Origin: Prescottella soli
Lineage (GTDB): Bacteria; Actinomycetota; Actinomycetes; Mycobacteriales; Mycobacteriaceae
Direction of reading: 5' to 3'
Assembly: GCF_040024445.1 (NCBI RefSeq)
Contig: NZ_CP157276.1
Coordinates: 434,001 to 498,000, forward strand
Length of the DNA: 64,000 bases
The position numbers were made by a program, and so were the translations under genes. A model generated the notes under the pieces. It was not told the DNA's origin. It did not search any database and saw nothing but the letters and a program-made list of their open reading frames with translations. Shown piece after piece: positions 16,361-27,283 of the stretch; within the stretch, counting starts at the first letter, position 1; each line of letters starts with the position of its first letter.

Positions 16361-17515
16361 TCACGCAGGGAGAACCGTCAGCCCGTGTGGGCGAAGGTTC
16401 ATCGGCTCGCACCCGTCGGCCGTCACCACGACGATGTCCTCGATCCGGGCGCCCCACCGCCCACGGAAGTAGATTCCCGGTTCGATGCTGAACGCCATCC
16501 CCGGCTCGAGTGCGACGGTGTTGCCGGCGACGATGTACGGCTCCTCGTGCACCGACAGCCCGATACCGTGCCCGGTGCGGTGGACGAACACGTCTGCCAG
16601 CCCTGCCTCGGCGAGGACGTCGCGCGCCGCGGCGTCCACGGATTCCGCGGTCACGCCGGGACGAACCGCCTCGACGGCCGCGCGCTGTGCCGCCTCGAGC
16701 ACCGCGATCTGCTCCGCGACCTCCGCATCGGGCTCGCCCAGGCTGTACGTGCGGGTGGAGTCCGAGTTGTAGCCGGGTTCGACCGGGCCGCCGATGTCGA
16801 TCACGACGATGTCGCCCGACTCGATGACGCGATCGGAGACCTCGTGGTGCGGGTCGGCGCCGTGCGGACCGGACCCGACGATGACGAACGCCGCCTCGGA
16901 GTGGCCCTCCGCCAGGATCGCGTCGGTGATGTCGGCCGCGACCTCGGCCTCGGTGCGTCCCGGGCGCAGCCATTCGCCCATCCGGGCGTGCACCCGGTCG
17001 ATCGCGGCACCCGCGCGGCGCAGGGCGTCGACCTCGGCGTCGTCCTTGATCATCCGCAGTTCTCGCAGCACACCGGTGGCGAGCACCGGCACGGTGCCGA
17101 ACCGGCGGGCCAGCGGAACCAGGTGCAGCGCCGGCATCGCGTCGGTGACCGCAGTCCGCGGGGACTCCGGGAGCAGCGACGACACCAGCTCGTACGGGTC
17201 GACGCCGTCGACCCAGTCGTGCACCGGCAGCCCCAGGTCGGCCACGGCCGAATCCCCCAGCGACGCAAGCTCGAGCCGCGGCAGCACGACCGACGGCGCA
17301 TTCCCGTCGGACGGCACGACCAGGCAGGTCAACCGCTCGAACGAGTCGGCACGCGACCCGATCAGGTAGCGCAGATCAGGTCCCGGCGTGATGAGCAGGC
17401 CGTCGAGCCCAGCACGCTCCGCGAACTGCGCGGCTCTGGCCAGTCGGTCGGCGTACACCGCCGTCGGGAACCGAGATGCTTCTGGGCCGGAGGAACCGGC
17501 GCTGTGGGAACTCAT
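16361..17515 (-). CDS. pepE: M24B metallopeptidase (Xaa-Pro dipeptidase/aminopeptidase type)
   Basis: A 384-residue cytoplasmic peptidase. An N-terminal creatinase-like domain (~20-145) precedes the pita-bread catalytic domain. The five metal ligands are visible in order: Asp in IVVIDIGG, Asp in [10 protein letters not shown], His in HRTGHGIGL, Glu in SIEPGIYF and Glu in ARIEDIVVV. It would bind two Mn or Co ions and release N-terminal residues before proline. The gene lies where M. tuberculosis has pepE and diverges from the exonuclease gene, with 36 bases between starts. Confidence 0.9.
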   Translation of the reverse strand: MSSHSAGSSGPEASRFPTAVYADRLARAAQFAERAGLDGLLITPGPDLRYLIGSRADSFERLTCLVVPSDGNAPSVVLPRLELASLGDSAVADLGLPVHDWVDGVDPYELVSSLLPESPRTAVTDAMPALHLVPLARRFGTVPVLATGVLRELRMIKDDAEVDALRRAGAAIDRVHARMGEWLRPGRTEAEVAADITDAILAEGHSEAAFVIVGSGPHGADPHHEVSDRVIESGDIVVIDIGGPVEPGYNSDSTRTYSLGEPDAEVAEQIAVLEAAQRAAVEAVRPGVTAESVDAAARDVLAEAGLADVFVHRTGHGIGLSVHEEPYIVAGNTVALEPGMAFSIEPGIYFRGRWGARIEDIVVVTADGCEPMNLRPHGLTVLPA

Positions 17516-17551
17516 GGATCCAGGCTAGTGCCGTTTGGCAGGATGGTGCGC

Positions 17552-18496
17552 ATGAGTGGGCCTTTGCTGCTGTTGGACGGTGCGAGTCTGTGGTTCCGGG
17601 CGTTCTATGCGCTCCCCGAGTCGATGACCGCGCCCGACGGGCGCCCGGTCAACGCGGTGCGCGGGTTCACCGACATGGTGGCCGCGCTGATCACCCGCAC
17701 CCAGCCGTCGCGGCTCGCGGTGTGCCTCGACCTGGACTGGCGCCCCCAGTTCCGGGTGGACGCCGTGCCCTCGTACAAGGCCCACCGGGTGGCCGAGGAG
17801 TCCGACGGATCGGCCGAGGAGGTGCCCGACACCCTCACGCCGCAGGTCGACATGATCATGGACGTCCTCGCAGCGGCCGGCATCGCGACCGCAGGCGCCG
17901 AGGGATTCGAGGCCGACGACGTGCTCGGAACACTTGCCGCACAGGAGAAGACGGACCCGGTCGTGGTGGTCAGCGGCGACCGCGACCTGCTGCAGGTCGT
18001 GACCGACAAGCCCGTTCCGGTGCGCGTGCTGTACGTGGGTCGGGGCCTGGCCAAGGCCGAGTTGTTCGGCCCCGCCGAGGTCGCCGAGAAATACGGTGTC
18101 CCCGCGGATCGCGCGGGCGAGGCGTACGCCGAGCTCGCTCTGCTGCGCGGTGATTCGTCCGACGGCCTACCCGGCGTCAAGGGCGTCGGCGAGAAGACCG
18201 CGTCGACGCTGCTGCTGCGACACGGCTCGCTCGAGGGGCTGCGCGCCGCGGCGCTCGACCCGGCCAGCGATGTCGCGAAGGGGGTCCGGGCGAAACTCGC
18301 CGCGGCCGACGACTACATCGACGCGGCCCTGCCTGTCGTGCGGGTCGTGACCGACTCGAAGGTGCAACTGTCCCGCGCCGATACCCTGCCCACCGCCCCG
18401 GCCGACCCCGAGCGACTCGCCGGCATCGCGGCGAACCTCGGTGTCGAGCGTTCGGTTGCCCGCCTGCTGGCCGCGATGGCAACCGAACGCCCGTGA
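17552..18496 (+). CDS. 5'-3' exonuclease (Pol I N-domain-like / FEN family)
   Basis: A 314-residue stand-alone flap/5'-exonuclease. Acidic metal-binding residues appear in [22 protein letters not shown] and [11 protein letters not shown], followed by the helix-hairpin-helix [15 protein letters not shown] that grips duplex DNA. It lacks the polymerase domain of Pol I and would trim flaps or RNA primers. ATG 17552 is used because AGG at 17539-17542 is suitably spaced; ATG 17543 is in frame. Divergent from pepE and convergent with the DUF4333 gene, as in mycobacteria. Confidence 0.9.
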   Translation: MSGPLLLLDGASLWFRAFYALPESMTAPDGRPVNAVRGFTDMVAALITRTQPSRLAVCLDLDWRPQFRVDAVPSYKAHRVAEESDGSAEEVPDTLTPQVDMIMDVLAAAGIATAGAEGFEADDVLGTLAAQEKTDPVVVVSGDRDLLQVVTDKPVPVRVLYVGRGLAKAELFGPAEVAEKYGVPADRAGEAYAELALLRGDSSDGLPGVKGVGEKTASTLLLRHGSLEGLRAAALDPASDVAKGVRAKLAAADDYIDAALPVVRVVTDSKVQLSRADTLPTAPADPERLAGIAANLGVERSVARLLAAMATERP

Positions 18497-18512
18497 ACGC
18501 CTCGGCGACAGC

Positions 18513-19397
18513 CTAGTTCGGGCGGCTGACCTCGTAGGTGCCCTCGTCGTCGGTGAACGTCACGGTCACCTTCTTGGGGGTGCCGTCGACGGTCAGCGAG
18601 CACTCGAACGACGCGCCCTTCTCGACCTTCTGCCCGGACGGGCAGCTGACGCCGGTGACCGCGCGAGCACCGTACGACTCGGTGACGATCTGCTCGACGC
18701 CCTTCTGCGCGGCACCCTGGTCGAGCGTCTTGCTGCCGAACGATCCCACCGCGAACAGGATTCCGCCGACGACCACGACAGCGGCGACGAGGATCCCCAC
18801 CCACATCAGGACCTTCTTGTTGTCAGCGGACGGCGCCGACGCGGGGGGCACGGGTGCACCCCACTGGTTCTGCTGCGGGGCACCGTACTGCTGGGTGGGG
18901 TACCCCTGCTGCGGATACCCACCGGCCTGGGGGTATCCGCCCTGGGGCGTTCCCCCCCACTGCGGCTGTCCCGGGGCGGGTGCACCCCACTGCGGCGCCG
19001 AACCCGGCTGCGGCGCACCGGCGGGCTGGGCGTTCCACGCCTGCTGAGCGGGCTGGGCCTGCTGGCCCGGCGCCTGCTGTCCCCACTGTTGCGCCGCACC
19101 ACCCCACTGCGCGGCGGGCGCGGACTGGGGCGCTGCCGGCGCACCGGGGTACGGCTGGCCGTACTGGTTGTACTGGCCGGGCATCTGCCCCTGCTCCGGC
19201 GCCGGGTACCCGGCGTTCGCGTACGGGTTGGCCCCGTACGGATTCGGGTCGTGCGATTCCGGTGCCGCCTGTGCGGTCGGCACCGTCGGCATCGCCTGCG
19301 TTTCCGGCTGTGCTGCCGGCGCAGCCGGATTGTCGGACTGTTCCGGCGACGGAGCCCACGCCTGGTTGGCGTCGTTGGGTCCCTGCGGAGCGTTCAT
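18513..19397 (-). CDS. DUF4333 membrane protein with a Pro/Gln/Gly-rich N terminus
   Basis: A 294-residue single-pass protein. Residues 1-190 are low complexity, rich in P, Q, A, G, Y and W with recurring QWG and GYPQ units, and presumably cytoplasmic and disordered. One transmembrane helix lies at ~196-215. The C-terminal ~80 residues are a DUF4333 domain with the two expected cysteines (GVSCPSG and SFECSL), likely disulfide-bonded outside. Function unknown; comparable proteins are surface-associated. ATG 19397 is used. It occupies the same place, beside helY, as the mycobacterial equivalent. Confidence 0.85.
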   Translation of the reverse strand: MNAPQGPNDANQAWAPSPEQSDNPAAPAAQPETQAMPTVPTAQAAPESHDPNPYGANPYANAGYPAPEQGQMPGQYNQYGQPYPGAPAAPQSAPAAQWGGAAQQWGQQAPGQQAQPAQQAWNAQPAGAPQPGSAPQWGAPAPGQPQWGGTPQGGYPQAGGYPQQGYPTQQYGAPQQNQWGAPVPPASAPSADNKKVLMWVGILVAAVVVVGGILFAVGSFGSKTLDQGAAQKGVEQIVTESYGARAVTGVSCPSGQKVEKGASFECSLTVDGTPKKVTVTFTDDEGTYEVSRPN

Positions 19398-19542
19398 GAA
19401 CACTGCCTCCTCGACTGGTGCGCTCTGGTCCCGCCCGCCAAGCCGTCTGTCAGGCCCACGACCAGTCCCCTCCCTTGTCAGATATCACCGCCACATTACG
19501 CATTCGCCCGCCCTCGTCGGTACCCGACGGTCGGGACGACCG

Positions 19543-22233
19543 TCAGGTCGCAGCTACCGCGACCACGCCGCGTCGGATCGCCCCGACCGCCCGGGCGGCA
19601 GCCTTCGCGACACTCGGATCCGACGACGTCGAATGCACCTGGTCCAGCAGATCGATCACCTGGCGGCACCACCGCACGAAGTCGCCGGCCGACAGTTCCT
19701 TGCCGCCGGAACCCGCCGCGAGCAGCGCATCCACCAGCGATTCCTCACTGGCCCACTGGTACACCGCGGTCACGAAGCCCGGATCCGGCTCGCGAGTGAG
19801 CGGCAGCTTGTGGCGGATCTCGTCGGACCGCAACTCGCCCCACACCCGGGCCGTGTCCGCGAGTGCTCGGCGGATCGGCACCGTCGGGCCCCGGTCGGGA
19901 GCGTCGGCGTCCTGCCGCGATTCGTACACGACCGACGAGACGACGGCCGCGAGTTCCGCCGGCGACAGACCGCTCCACACCCCACGACGCAGGCACTCCG
20001 CGACGAGAAGGTCGCTCTCGCAGTAGATCCGGCCGAGTCGCTGACCATCCTCGGTGGCCTTCGGGTTCTCGCCGGTGGCGATGAACCCGCGCTCGGTGAG
20101 CAGCGCGACGATCCGGTCGAACGTCCGCGCCAGCGAGTTGGTGGTGGCAGCCACCTTCTGCCGCATGGATTCCGTCTCCCGAGCGAGCCTGTTGTATCGC
20201 TCGCCGATGCGGCTCAGCTGCTCACGGTCCGGCTGCGAATGGCACGGGTGCGCGCGCAACGCCTTGCGGAGCTCGACAACCTCGGGGTCCTCCCGACCGC
20301 CCTTGTCGCGCTTGAGCCTCCGCGGCGGGGTGATGCCGGTACTGCGCAGAGCCGACGCCAGGTCCCGCCGCACCCGCGCCGTACGGTGATCGACGTGCCG
20401 GGGCAGCCGCATGCGTCCCAGCGACCGTGCGGGCACCGGGAAGTCCGCGGCGCTGACCCGGCCCGCCCATTTCTCCTCCGTGAGCACCAGCGGCCGCGGA
20501 TCTCCGCGATCCAGGTCGGTCTCCAGCACCACCGCGAGACCCGACCGCTTCCCCACCGGGATAGCGATGACGTCGCCACGGCGCAGCGAGTTCAGGGACT
20601 CCACCGCCGCACCTCGCCGGTCGGTCCGCTTCTGCCGCTCGAGCTGGCGCTCCCGGCTGCGCAGCCGTTCCCGGATGTGCACGTACTCGAAGTACTCGCC
20701 GTCGACGCCGCCCAGACGGTCCCGCAGTTCCGCGAGGGCCGCCTCGTTGCGTTCGATCCCTCGCGTGAGCCCGACGACCGACCGATCCGCCTGGAACTGC
20801 GCGAAGGAGCGCTCGAGCAGCGCCCGCGACTCCGCCGACCCCATTCGGTCGATGAGGTTGATCGACATGTTGTATCCGGGCCGGAACGAGCTGCGCAGCG
20901 GGAACGTGCGCGTGGACGCGAGTCCCGCGACGTCGGTCGGCTCGACGCCCGGCTGCCACAGCACGACCGCGTGCCCCTCGACGTCGATGCCGCGACGGCC
21001 GGCCCGGCCGGTCAGCTGCGTGTACTCGCCGGGAGTGAGCTCCGCATGGGTGTCACCGTTGTACTTGACGAGCCGCTCGAGCACGACCGAGCGGGCGGGC
21101 ATGTTGATGCCCAGCGCCAGGGTCTCGGTCGCGAACACGGCCCGGACGAGGCCGTTGACGAACAGTTCCTCGACGGTCTCCCGGAACGCCGGCAACATCC
21201 CGGCGTGATGCGCTGCGAATCCCCGCTCGAGCGCTTCGCGCCACCCCCAGTAGCCGAGGACCTCGAGGTCCGCACGCGGCAGGTCCCGCGTGTGCCTGTC
21301 GACGATCTCGCGGATCTGCGCGGTCTGTTCCGGCGTCGTCAACCGCAGCCGGGACCGAACACACTGCGCGAGAGCCGCCTCACAGCCCGCGCGACTGAAG
21401 ATGAACGTGATCGCGGGCAGCAACCCCTCCTCGTCGAGGCGGGCGATCACCTCCGGCCGCGGCAGCGGACGGTGGTCGCTCGAACGACCGCGCCCGCGCG
21501 GCTCCCACGAGTTCATGCGATCGAGCGCGAGGCGCTGCTTCACATGGCGCACGAGATCCGGGTCGACGACCATCTCGCGTCCACCGGTCGGCGTCGCCTT
21601 GGCGTCGAACAGATCGAACAGCCGGCGACCGACCATGATGTGCTGCCACAGCGGGATCGGGCGGGTCTCGTCCACCACGATCGTCGTGTCGCCGCGCACC
21701 GTCTCCATCCACGCACCGAACTCCTCGGCGTTGCTGACGGTCGCCGACAGGCTCACCAGTCGCACGTCGCCCGGCAGGTGGAGGATGACTTCCTCCCACA
21801 CGGCGCCGCGGAAGCGGTCGGCGAGGAAGTGCACCTCGTCCATCACGACGTGGGAGAGCCCGCGCAGCGTCGGTGACTCCGCGTAGATCATGTTGCGGAG
21901 CACCTCGGTCGTCATGACCACGATCGGCGCGTCGGAGTTGATGCTGGTGTCGCCGGTCAGGAGGCCGACGGCATCCTTGCCGTGACGCTCGCTCAACTCG
22001 GCGAACTTCTGGTTGCTCAGCGCCTTGATCGGCGTCGTGTAGAAGCACTTGCGTCCCGCGTCGAGGGCCAGGTGCACGGCGAACTCACCGACGACGGTCT
22101 TGCCGGCGCCGGTCGGCGCGCAGACGAGCACGCCGTGACCGGCCTCGAGTGCCGCGCACGCCTCGATCTGGAACGGATCGAGCGGAAAGCTCAGTTGCTC
22201 CGAGAACGCATCGAGTTGAGTTCGTGACCTCAC
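19543..22233 (-). CDS. helY: Ski2-like DExH helicase HelY
   Basis: An 896-residue superfamily 2 helicase. Walker [11 protein letters not shown] lies near residue 41, the DEVH box in [12 protein letters not shown], the SLSATVSN motif III, and the C-terminal RecA domain carries the motif [18 protein letters not shown]/rRNA-processing domain forms the last ~170 residues. Members unwind RNA or DNA-RNA duplexes and are linked to RNA turnover; the exact role in actinobacteria is unsettled. The GTG at 22231-22233 overlaps the tatC TGA (GTGA), so helY is translated with the Tat operon. Confidence 0.93.
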   Translation of the reverse strand: MRSRTQLDAFSEQLSFPLDPFQIEACAALEAGHGVLVCAPTGAGKTVVGEFAVHLALDAGRKCFYTTPIKALSNQKFAELSERHGKDAVGLLTGDTSINSDAPIVVMTTEVLRNMIYAESPTLRGLSHVVMDEVHFLADRFRGAVWEEVILHLPGDVRLVSLSATVSNAEEFGAWMETVRGDTTIVVDETRPIPLWQHIMVGRRLFDLFDAKATPTGGREMVVDPDLVRHVKQRLALDRMNSWEPRGRGRSSDHRPLPRPEVIARLDEEGLLPAITFIFSRAGCEAALAQCVRSRLRLTTPEQTAQIREIVDRHTRDLPRADLEVLGYWGWREALERGFAAHHAGMLPAFRETVEELFVNGLVRAVFATETLALGINMPARSVVLERLVKYNGDTHAELTPGEYTQLTGRAGRRGIDVEGHAVVLWQPGVEPTDVAGLASTRTFPLRSSFRPGYNMSINLIDRMGSAESRALLERSFAQFQADRSVVGLTRGIERNEAALAELRDRLGGVDGEYFEYVHIRERLRSRERQLERQKRTDRRGAAVESLNSLRRGDVIAIPVGKRSGLAVVLETDLDRGDPRPLVLTEEKWAGRVSAADFPVPARSLGRMRLPRHVDHRTARVRRDLASALRSTGITPPRRLKRDKGGREDPEVVELRKALRAHPCHSQPDREQLSRIGERYNRLARETESMRQKVAATTNSLARTFDRIVALLTERGFIATGENPKATEDGQRLGRIYCESDLLVAECLRRGVWSGLSPAELAAVVSSVVYESRQDADAPDRGPTVPIRRALADTARVWGELRSDEIRHKLPLTREPDPGFVTAVYQWASEESLVDALLAAGSGGKELSAGDFVRWCRQVIDLLDQVHSTSSDPSVAKAAARAVGAIRRGVVAVAAT

Positions 22234-23198
22234 AACGTGTCCGAGTAGTCCTGCGCGGAAGTCGCCTTCGGTGCCGCGGACGGCTGCACCGGCGACACGT
22301 TGTCGATCGACGTGGGTGCCGTGATGGAGGAGGCCTCCTCGTCCGACAGCGCAGCGAGGTCCTCGGCCTCACGCCGTGCCTTGCGCCCGTCGTGCACGCG
22401 GGAGATCTGGATCGACAGCTCCAGCAGCACGGTGAGCGCGGCCGCCAGGGCGATCATCGTGAACGGGTCCTGGCCCGGGGTCGCGACGGCCGCGAAGACG
22501 AACAGCGAGAAGATCAGGCCACGACGCCACGCCTTGAGCTTCGCGTACGAGACCACACCCACGAAGTTGAGCGCGACGATCAGCAGCGGAATCTCGAAGC
22601 TGACGCCGAAGATGATCAGAACGTTGATCACGAAGCCGAAGTACTGCGAACCGCTGAGCGCGGTGACCTGGACGTTGTCGCCGATGGACAGCAGGAAGTG
22701 CAGGGCCTGTGCCACGACGAGGTAGGCGAGGACCGCGCCCGTGACGAACAGGGCCGACGCCGCGACGACGAAGCTGACCGCGTACTTGCGTTCCTTGGCG
22801 TACAGGCCCGGAGTGATGAACCGCCACAGCTGATACAGCCAGACGGGGCACGCGAGAACGATGCCGGCGGTCATTGCGACCTTCAGACGCAGCATGAACT
22901 GTTCGAACGGACCCGTCGCGAGCAGTCGACACATGTCGTCGGGACTACCGGCTGGGCTGAAGTCCGCGCGACTCGACGCCGGCAGGGAACAATACGGCCC
23001 GGTCAAGACATTGCCGAGACTCTCGATCCCGAAGATCGACGTCGAGTACCAGACGAAACCGATCAGCGTCGTGACCACGATCGCGCCGACGGCGATGAGC
23101 AGACGCGTGCGCAGCTCGTAGAGATGGTCGACGAGCGACATCGTGCCGTCTGGATTTGTCCTGCGCCTGCTCCGACGCGGGTCGAACGGAATTCGCAC
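22230..23198 (-). CDS. tatC: Twin-arginine translocase subunit TatC
   Basis: A 322-residue membrane protein with six transmembrane helices and the TatC signatures [27 protein letters not shown] (conserved Glu that contacts the twin-arginine signal), [16 protein letters not shown] and TPGQDPFTM. It is the receptor of the Tat pathway for folded proteins. A long acidic, serine-rich C-terminal tail (~from residue 265) is typical of actinobacterial TatC. Starts with GTG. It follows tatA by 70 bases and is coupled to helY. Confidence 0.95.
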   Translation of the reverse strand: MRIPFDPRRSRRRTNPDGTMSLVDHLYELRTRLLIAVGAIVVTTLIGFVWYSTSIFGIESLGNVLTGPYCSLPASSRADFSPAGSPDDMCRLLATGPFEQFMLRLKVAMTAGIVLACPVWLYQLWRFITPGLYAKERKYAVSFVVAASALFVTGAVLAYLVVAQALHFLLSIGDNVQVTALSGSQYFGFVINVLIIFGVSFEIPLLIVALNFVGVVSYAKLKAWRRGLIFSLFVFAAVATPGQDPFTMIALAAALTVLLELSIQISRVHDGRKARREAEDLAALSDEEASSITAPTSIDNVSPVQPSAAPKATSAQDYSDTL

Positions 23199-23268
23199 TA
23201 TGGGCCCTAGCCTTGGTCAGCAGTGATCCGGGGCGATCGACTCACCCCGGATGCTCGTGAAACGTGAA

Positions 23269-23541
23269 CTAGGCCGACTTCGGCTCGGTGCGGGGCTGCT
23301 GCGGGGTCTCCACGACCGTGGCATCGAGCGGCGCGGACGGCAGCTGGGCGGACGGAGCCGGGTCGGACGCAGGGCTCGCGGACGTGTTGCCGTCGTTCTG
23401 CATCTCCTTGACCTCACTCTTGAAGATCCGCAGGGACCTGCCGAGGCCACGAGCCGCTTCCGGCAGCTTCTTGGAACCGAACAGGATGACGACCACCAGC
23501 GCCACGATGGCCCAGTGCCACAGGCTGAAGCCTCCGGTCAT
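23269..23541 (-). CDS. tatA: Sec-independent translocase protein TatA
   Basis: A 90-residue protein: short N-terminal membrane helix ([16 protein letters not shown]), the [20 protein letters not shown] hinge and amphipathic helix, then an acidic, proline-rich tail. TatA oligomers form the pore of the Tat system. ATG 23541 is fixed by a perfect GGAGG six bases upstream; upstream in-frame codons are non-coding. Lies between pafC and tatC on one strand, with 240 bases before it that probably hold its promoter. Confidence 0.95.
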   Translation of the reverse strand: MTGGFSLWHWAIVALVVVILFGSKKLPEAARGLGRSLRIFKSEVKEMQNDGNTSASPASDPAPSAQLPSAPLDATVVETPQQPRTEPKSA

Positions 23542-23781
23542 TACTACCTCCAAATTTGCAGACGCCAACGATGCTACCGGACGTGAGTGCGTCGGTCTTG
23601 GTGCAAACGTCCTGTTCACCGTGACTTAACAACCAACCGGAGCGGTTTGCGCACCTACCGATGATCCGGTTCACGCAACCGCTATCCGAAATTACTCTTC
23701 TCGCCGTCTCCGCGGGGCCCGTTCGGCCGGATCGAGACGGCAATTCGGACACACGTGACCGGCGACGAACGGTGCCGGATC

Positions 23782-24759
23782 TCACGCCCCGAGGGCGTCG
23801 TATGCGTCGAGCGCCGCCCGGGCGCGATCGCGAACCGCGTCGACGAGTTCCACCGGCCCGAGCACGCGGGCGGCCGACCCGAAACCGAGTACGAGACGGG
23901 CCATCCACTCCAGCGACCCGTAGCGCATCGTCACCTCGATCGAGCCGTCCGGCAGCGTCCGCACCAGGTCCATCGGATAGTTGTCGAGAATCCAGCCGTG
24001 GGAGCCCGAGATCTGCAGGTCCGCGAGCGGCAACCCGGCGTCGGCGCTGAACAACTCGAGATGCTCCTCGGTCCCCAACGCCTGCGCGGGCGGCGCCGAC
24101 ACCTCGTTCAGCTCCTCGGCCGCGTCGATCCGGTCGAACCGGAAGAGCCGCACCCCCTCCGCCTGCCGGCACCACGCCTGCAGGTAGGTGTGATCGTCGA
24201 CCAGCAGCGACCGGATCGGATCGACCACGCGCTCGGAGACGGCGTCACGCGACGCCGAGTAGTACGTCAGGTGCAGCGCGTGATCGTGCTGCAGTGCAGA
24301 CCGGACGGTCGCCGCGACGGGATTCTCGGGTGTCGCCGCGGACGCGCCGTCCTCGTCCGACCTGCCGCCGCTCATCGCGCGGGCGGCGGTTCCGGCCGCC
24401 GATTCGATCTTCGCGATCGCGCCCTGCGCCGCGGTCGGATCGACCATTCCCGGCATTTCGGCCAGCGAGCGCAGCGCCACCAGGAGCACCGTCGCCTCCG
24501 TCGACGTCAGACGCAGGGGCCTGTCCATTCCCGCCGAGAAGATCACCGACACGGTGTCCTCGTCGAAGGACAGATCGATCAGATCGCCCGGGCCGTACCC
24601 CGGGAGCCCGCACACCCACAGCTGGTCCAGGTCCTTCATCAGATTCGGAACCGTGACACCCAGCTCTCGTGCCGCCTGCTCCTTGCTGATGCCCGGGTTC
24701 GCCATGAAGTACGGCACCATGTTCAGCAGCCGGGCCAGCCGGGACAGTCGGACGCTCAT
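23782..24759 (-). CDS. pafC: PafC, WYL-domain subunit of the DNA-damage regulator PafBC
   Basis: A 325-residue protein: N-terminal winged helix (ARLLNMVPYFMANPGISKEQ and AARELGV), WYL domain (HLTYYSASRDAVSERVVDPI, YLQAWCRQAEGVRLFRFDRI) and a C-terminal WCX extension. With PafB it forms a transcriptional activator of the LexA-independent DNA-damage response in mycobacteria, thought to sense single-stranded DNA through the WYL module. Despite its position it is not needed for pupylation. The ATG overlaps the pafB stop as ATGA (24756-24759). Confidence 0.93.
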   Translation of the reverse strand: MSVRLSRLARLLNMVPYFMANPGISKEQAARELGVTVPNLMKDLDQLWVCGLPGYGPGDLIDLSFDEDTVSVIFSAGMDRPLRLTSTEATVLLVALRSLAEMPGMVDPTAAQGAIAKIESAAGTAARAMSGGRSDEDGASAATPENPVAATVRSALQHDHALHLTYYSASRDAVSERVVDPIRSLLVDDHTYLQAWCRQAEGVRLFRFDRIDAAEELNEVSAPPAQALGTEEHLELFSADAGLPLADLQISGSHGWILDNYPMDLVRTLPDGSIEVTMRYGSLEWMARLVLGFGSAARVLGPVELVDAVRDRARAALDAYDALGA

Positions 24760-25772
24760 CGCTCTGCCTCCACGCTCTCCGTCGCGGCCGCGTCCACGGC
24801 GGCAGCGAAACGCAGCTTCTCCTTGACCATCGACCGCAGGGATTCCGGCTCCAGCACGAGGGCGTCGACGCCGTGGCCGGCGATCAGCCGGGCGGTCCAG
24901 TCCCACGACCGGACCGGGATCTCGAGCACCGCCCCGGGCCGCGACCCCAGTTCGCGCGTGCCCCGGACGGTTCCGAGCCGACGCAGCTCGGTCGCGCCCC
25001 CCTCGGCCACCCACACCACCGCGACGCCCGTCACGGACCCGGCACCGGTCACCGCGTCGACGACGGCCCGCAGATCCACGTCCACGGGCTTGCGGACCAC
25101 GTTGGCGGGTCCGATCGCCTGCACCGGATCACCGATCCGCGACAGCCGGAACGTGCGGGTCGCGTCTCGATCGACGTCGTGCCCGACGAGATACCACCGT
25201 CCACGCAGCGTCACGACACCCCACGGTTCGACGGTCCGGGTGACGAACGCCTCGGTGGGGGCGCCCCGATGCTGGAACGTCACCACGCGGCCCGCGTCGA
25301 TCGCCTCGAGCAGCTGCCGCATCGCGGATTCCGATCCGCGGGTGCGCGCGGGGATGGCCGGCACCGGGACGGCGTCGAGTTCCCCATCGACCTGCACCCC
25401 GGCGGCGCGCAGCTTCATCAGCGCGCTCTGGGACGCCGACAACAGTTCCGGCGATCCCCACAGGCGCACCGCGACTGCGACTGCCGCCGCCTCCGCGGCG
25501 TCCAGGTCGACATCGGGCAACTCGTAGGCGTCGCGATTGATCCGGTATCCCTCCACACCGGAGAACCGGCTCGCCTGTCCGGTCTCCAGGGGGATGCCGA
25601 GGTCTCGCAGCTCGTTCTTGTCCCGCTCGAACATTCGGCTGAACGCTTCGTGACTCGCGGAGTCGTCGTAGCCGGCCACGCTCTCGCGGATCTTCTCCGC
25701 GGTGAGGAACTGTCGGGTCGAGAGCAGACAGATGACAAGGTTCATCAACCGCTCGACTTTGGATATCGCCAC
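24756..25772 (-). CDS. pafB: PafB, WYL-domain subunit of PafBC
   Basis: A 338-residue partner of PafC with the same three-part layout: winged helix (MNLVICLLSTRQFLTAEKIR), WYL domain (VVTFQHRGAPTEAFVTRTVE, GRWYLVGHDVDRDATRTFRL) and C-terminal WCX domain. It starts at GTG 25772; the frame is open further upstream but only as a shadow of pafA. Coupled to pafC by ATGA and 80 bases downstream of pafA, so the three are probably one transcript. Confidence 0.93.
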   Translation of the reverse strand: MAISKVERLMNLVICLLSTRQFLTAEKIRESVAGYDDSASHEAFSRMFERDKNELRDLGIPLETGQASRFSGVEGYRINRDAYELPDVDLDAAEAAAVAVAVRLWGSPELLSASQSALMKLRAAGVQVDGELDAVPVPAIPARTRGSESAMRQLLEAIDAGRVVTFQHRGAPTEAFVTRTVEPWGVVTLRGRWYLVGHDVDRDATRTFRLSRIGDPVQAIGPANVVRKPVDVDLRAVVDAVTGAGSVTGVAVVWVAEGGATELRRLGTVRGTRELGSRPGAVLEIPVRSWDWTARLIAGHGVDALVLEPESLRSMVKEKLRFAAAVDAAATESVEAER

Positions 25773-25852
25773 GTCGCCGAGCCTAGTGGCAACGGACCAG
25801 ACCGAGCGGTAGCAAAACGGACGAACTGCCCGGTGGAACCCGCCCGATACGG

Positions 25853-27211
25853 TCACATGGACGCGATGAGCCGCTCCACGCGCTCGTCCACCGAACGGAA
25901 CGGGTCCTTGCACAGCACGGTCCGCTGCGCCTGATCGTTCAGCTTGAGGTGCACCCAGTCCACCGTGAAATCGCGGCCGGCGTCCTGCGCGGCGGCGATG
26001 AAGTCGCCGCGCAGCTTGGCTCGCGTGGTCTGCGGGGGCGTCTCCACGGCCGCCTCGATGGTCTCGTCCTCGGTGACCCGCTTCGCCAGCCCCTTGCGCT
26101 GCAACAGGTCGAAGACACCGCGGCCACGCTTGATGTCGTGGTACGCGAGATCGAGCTGCGCGATCTTGGGATCGGAGAGTTCCATCCCGTACTTGTCCTG
26201 GTAGCGCTGGAACAGCTTGCGCTTGATCACCCAGTCGATCTCGGTGTCGACCTTCGCGAAATCCTGGTTCTCGACCGCGTCGAGTGTCCGGCCCCACAGG
26301 TCGACGACCTGATCGACCTGCGGATCGCGCTCGCGCGTCCGCAGATGGTCGACGGCCCGGGAGTAGTACTCGCGCTGGATATCGAGCGCGCTCGCCTGCC
26401 GCCCGCCGGCCAGCCGGACGGGACGGCGGCCCGTGAGATCGTGGCTCACCTCGCGGATGGCGCGGATCGGGTTGTCGAGCGCGAAGTCCCGGAACGGCAC
26501 CCCGGCCTCGATCATCTCGAGCACCAACGCGGCCGTTCCGACCTTGAGCATCGTGGTCGTCTCGGACATGTTGGAGTCACCGACGATCACGTGGAGCCGG
26601 CGATACTTCTCGGCATCGGCATGCGGCTCGTCGCGGGTGTTGATGATCGGACGCGACCGCGTGGTCGCCGACGACACGCCTTCCCAGATGTGCTCGGCCC
26701 GCTGCGACAGGCAGAAGGTTGCGGCCTTGGGCGTCTGCAAGATCTTGCCGGCGCCGCAGATCAACTGCCGCGTCACCAGGAAGGGCAGCAGCACGTCCGA
26801 GATCCGGGAGAACTCCCCTGCCCGCACGACGAGAAAGTTCTCGTGGCAGCCGTACGAATTGCCGGCCGAATCGGTGTTGTTCTTGAACAGATAGATGTCG
26901 CCGCCGATGCCCTCCTCGGCGAGCCGCTGCTCGGCATCGACCAGAAGCTCCTCGAGCACACGCTCGCCCGCGCGATCGTGATTGACGAGCTGCAGGAGGC
27001 TGTCGCACTCGGCGGTCGCATACTCCGGATGCGATCCGACGTCGAGGTACAGGCGCGCACCGTTGCGGAGGAACACGTTGGAACTGCGGCCCCACGAGAC
27101 CACCCGCCGGAAGAGGTAACGGGCAACCTCGTCCGGACTCAGCCGTCGATGACCGTGAAAGGTGCAGGTGACACCGAACTCGGTCTCAATTCCCATGATT
27201 CGTCGCTGCAC
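25853..27211 (-). CDS. pafA: Pup-protein ligase PafA
   Basis: A 452-residue glutamine-synthetase-fold enzyme that uses ATP to join the C-terminal glutamate of Pup to a lysine of target proteins. Nucleotide and metal motifs: MGIETEFGV (Glu and Asp region), [39 protein letters not shown] and [14 protein letters not shown]. The sequence follows the mycobacterial protein almost residue for residue and ends with the typical [12 protein letters not shown] start at 27209-27211. It diverges from the PAP2-kinase fusion with 72 bases between starts and heads the pafABC unit. Confidence 0.97.
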   Translation of the reverse strand: MQRRIMGIETEFGVTCTFHGHRRLSPDEVARYLFRRVVSWGRSSNVFLRNGARLYLDVGSHPEYATAECDSLLQLVNHDRAGERVLEELLVDAEQRLAEEGIGGDIYLFKNNTDSAGNSYGCHENFLVVRAGEFSRISDVLLPFLVTRQLICGAGKILQTPKAATFCLSQRAEHIWEGVSSATTRSRPIINTRDEPHADAEKYRRLHVIVGDSNMSETTTMLKVGTAALVLEMIEAGVPFRDFALDNPIRAIREVSHDLTGRRPVRLAGGRQASALDIQREYYSRAVDHLRTRERDPQVDQVVDLWGRTLDAVENQDFAKVDTEIDWVIKRKLFQRYQDKYGMELSDPKIAQLDLAYHDIKRGRGVFDLLQRKGLAKRVTEDETIEAAVETPPQTTRAKLRGDFIAAAQDAGRDFTVDWVHLKLNDQAQRTVLCKDPFRSVDERVERLIASM

Positions 27212-27283
27212 ACTTCGACACTACAGCGCCGAACGCGATTGCCTTGCCGTTCAGGATCAGTCGCGCCGCCATAGGGTGGGAAC

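Noticed and set aside
18823-19397. Tandem DNA repeat in the DUF4333 gene
   Set aside because: The repetition is at the level of a low-complexity protein (Pro/Gln/Gly/Trp) and the DNA copies are irregular.
19168-21876. Long open frame antisense to helY, about 902 codons
   Set aside because: Same cause; helY on the minus strand has all helicase motifs and this frame has none.
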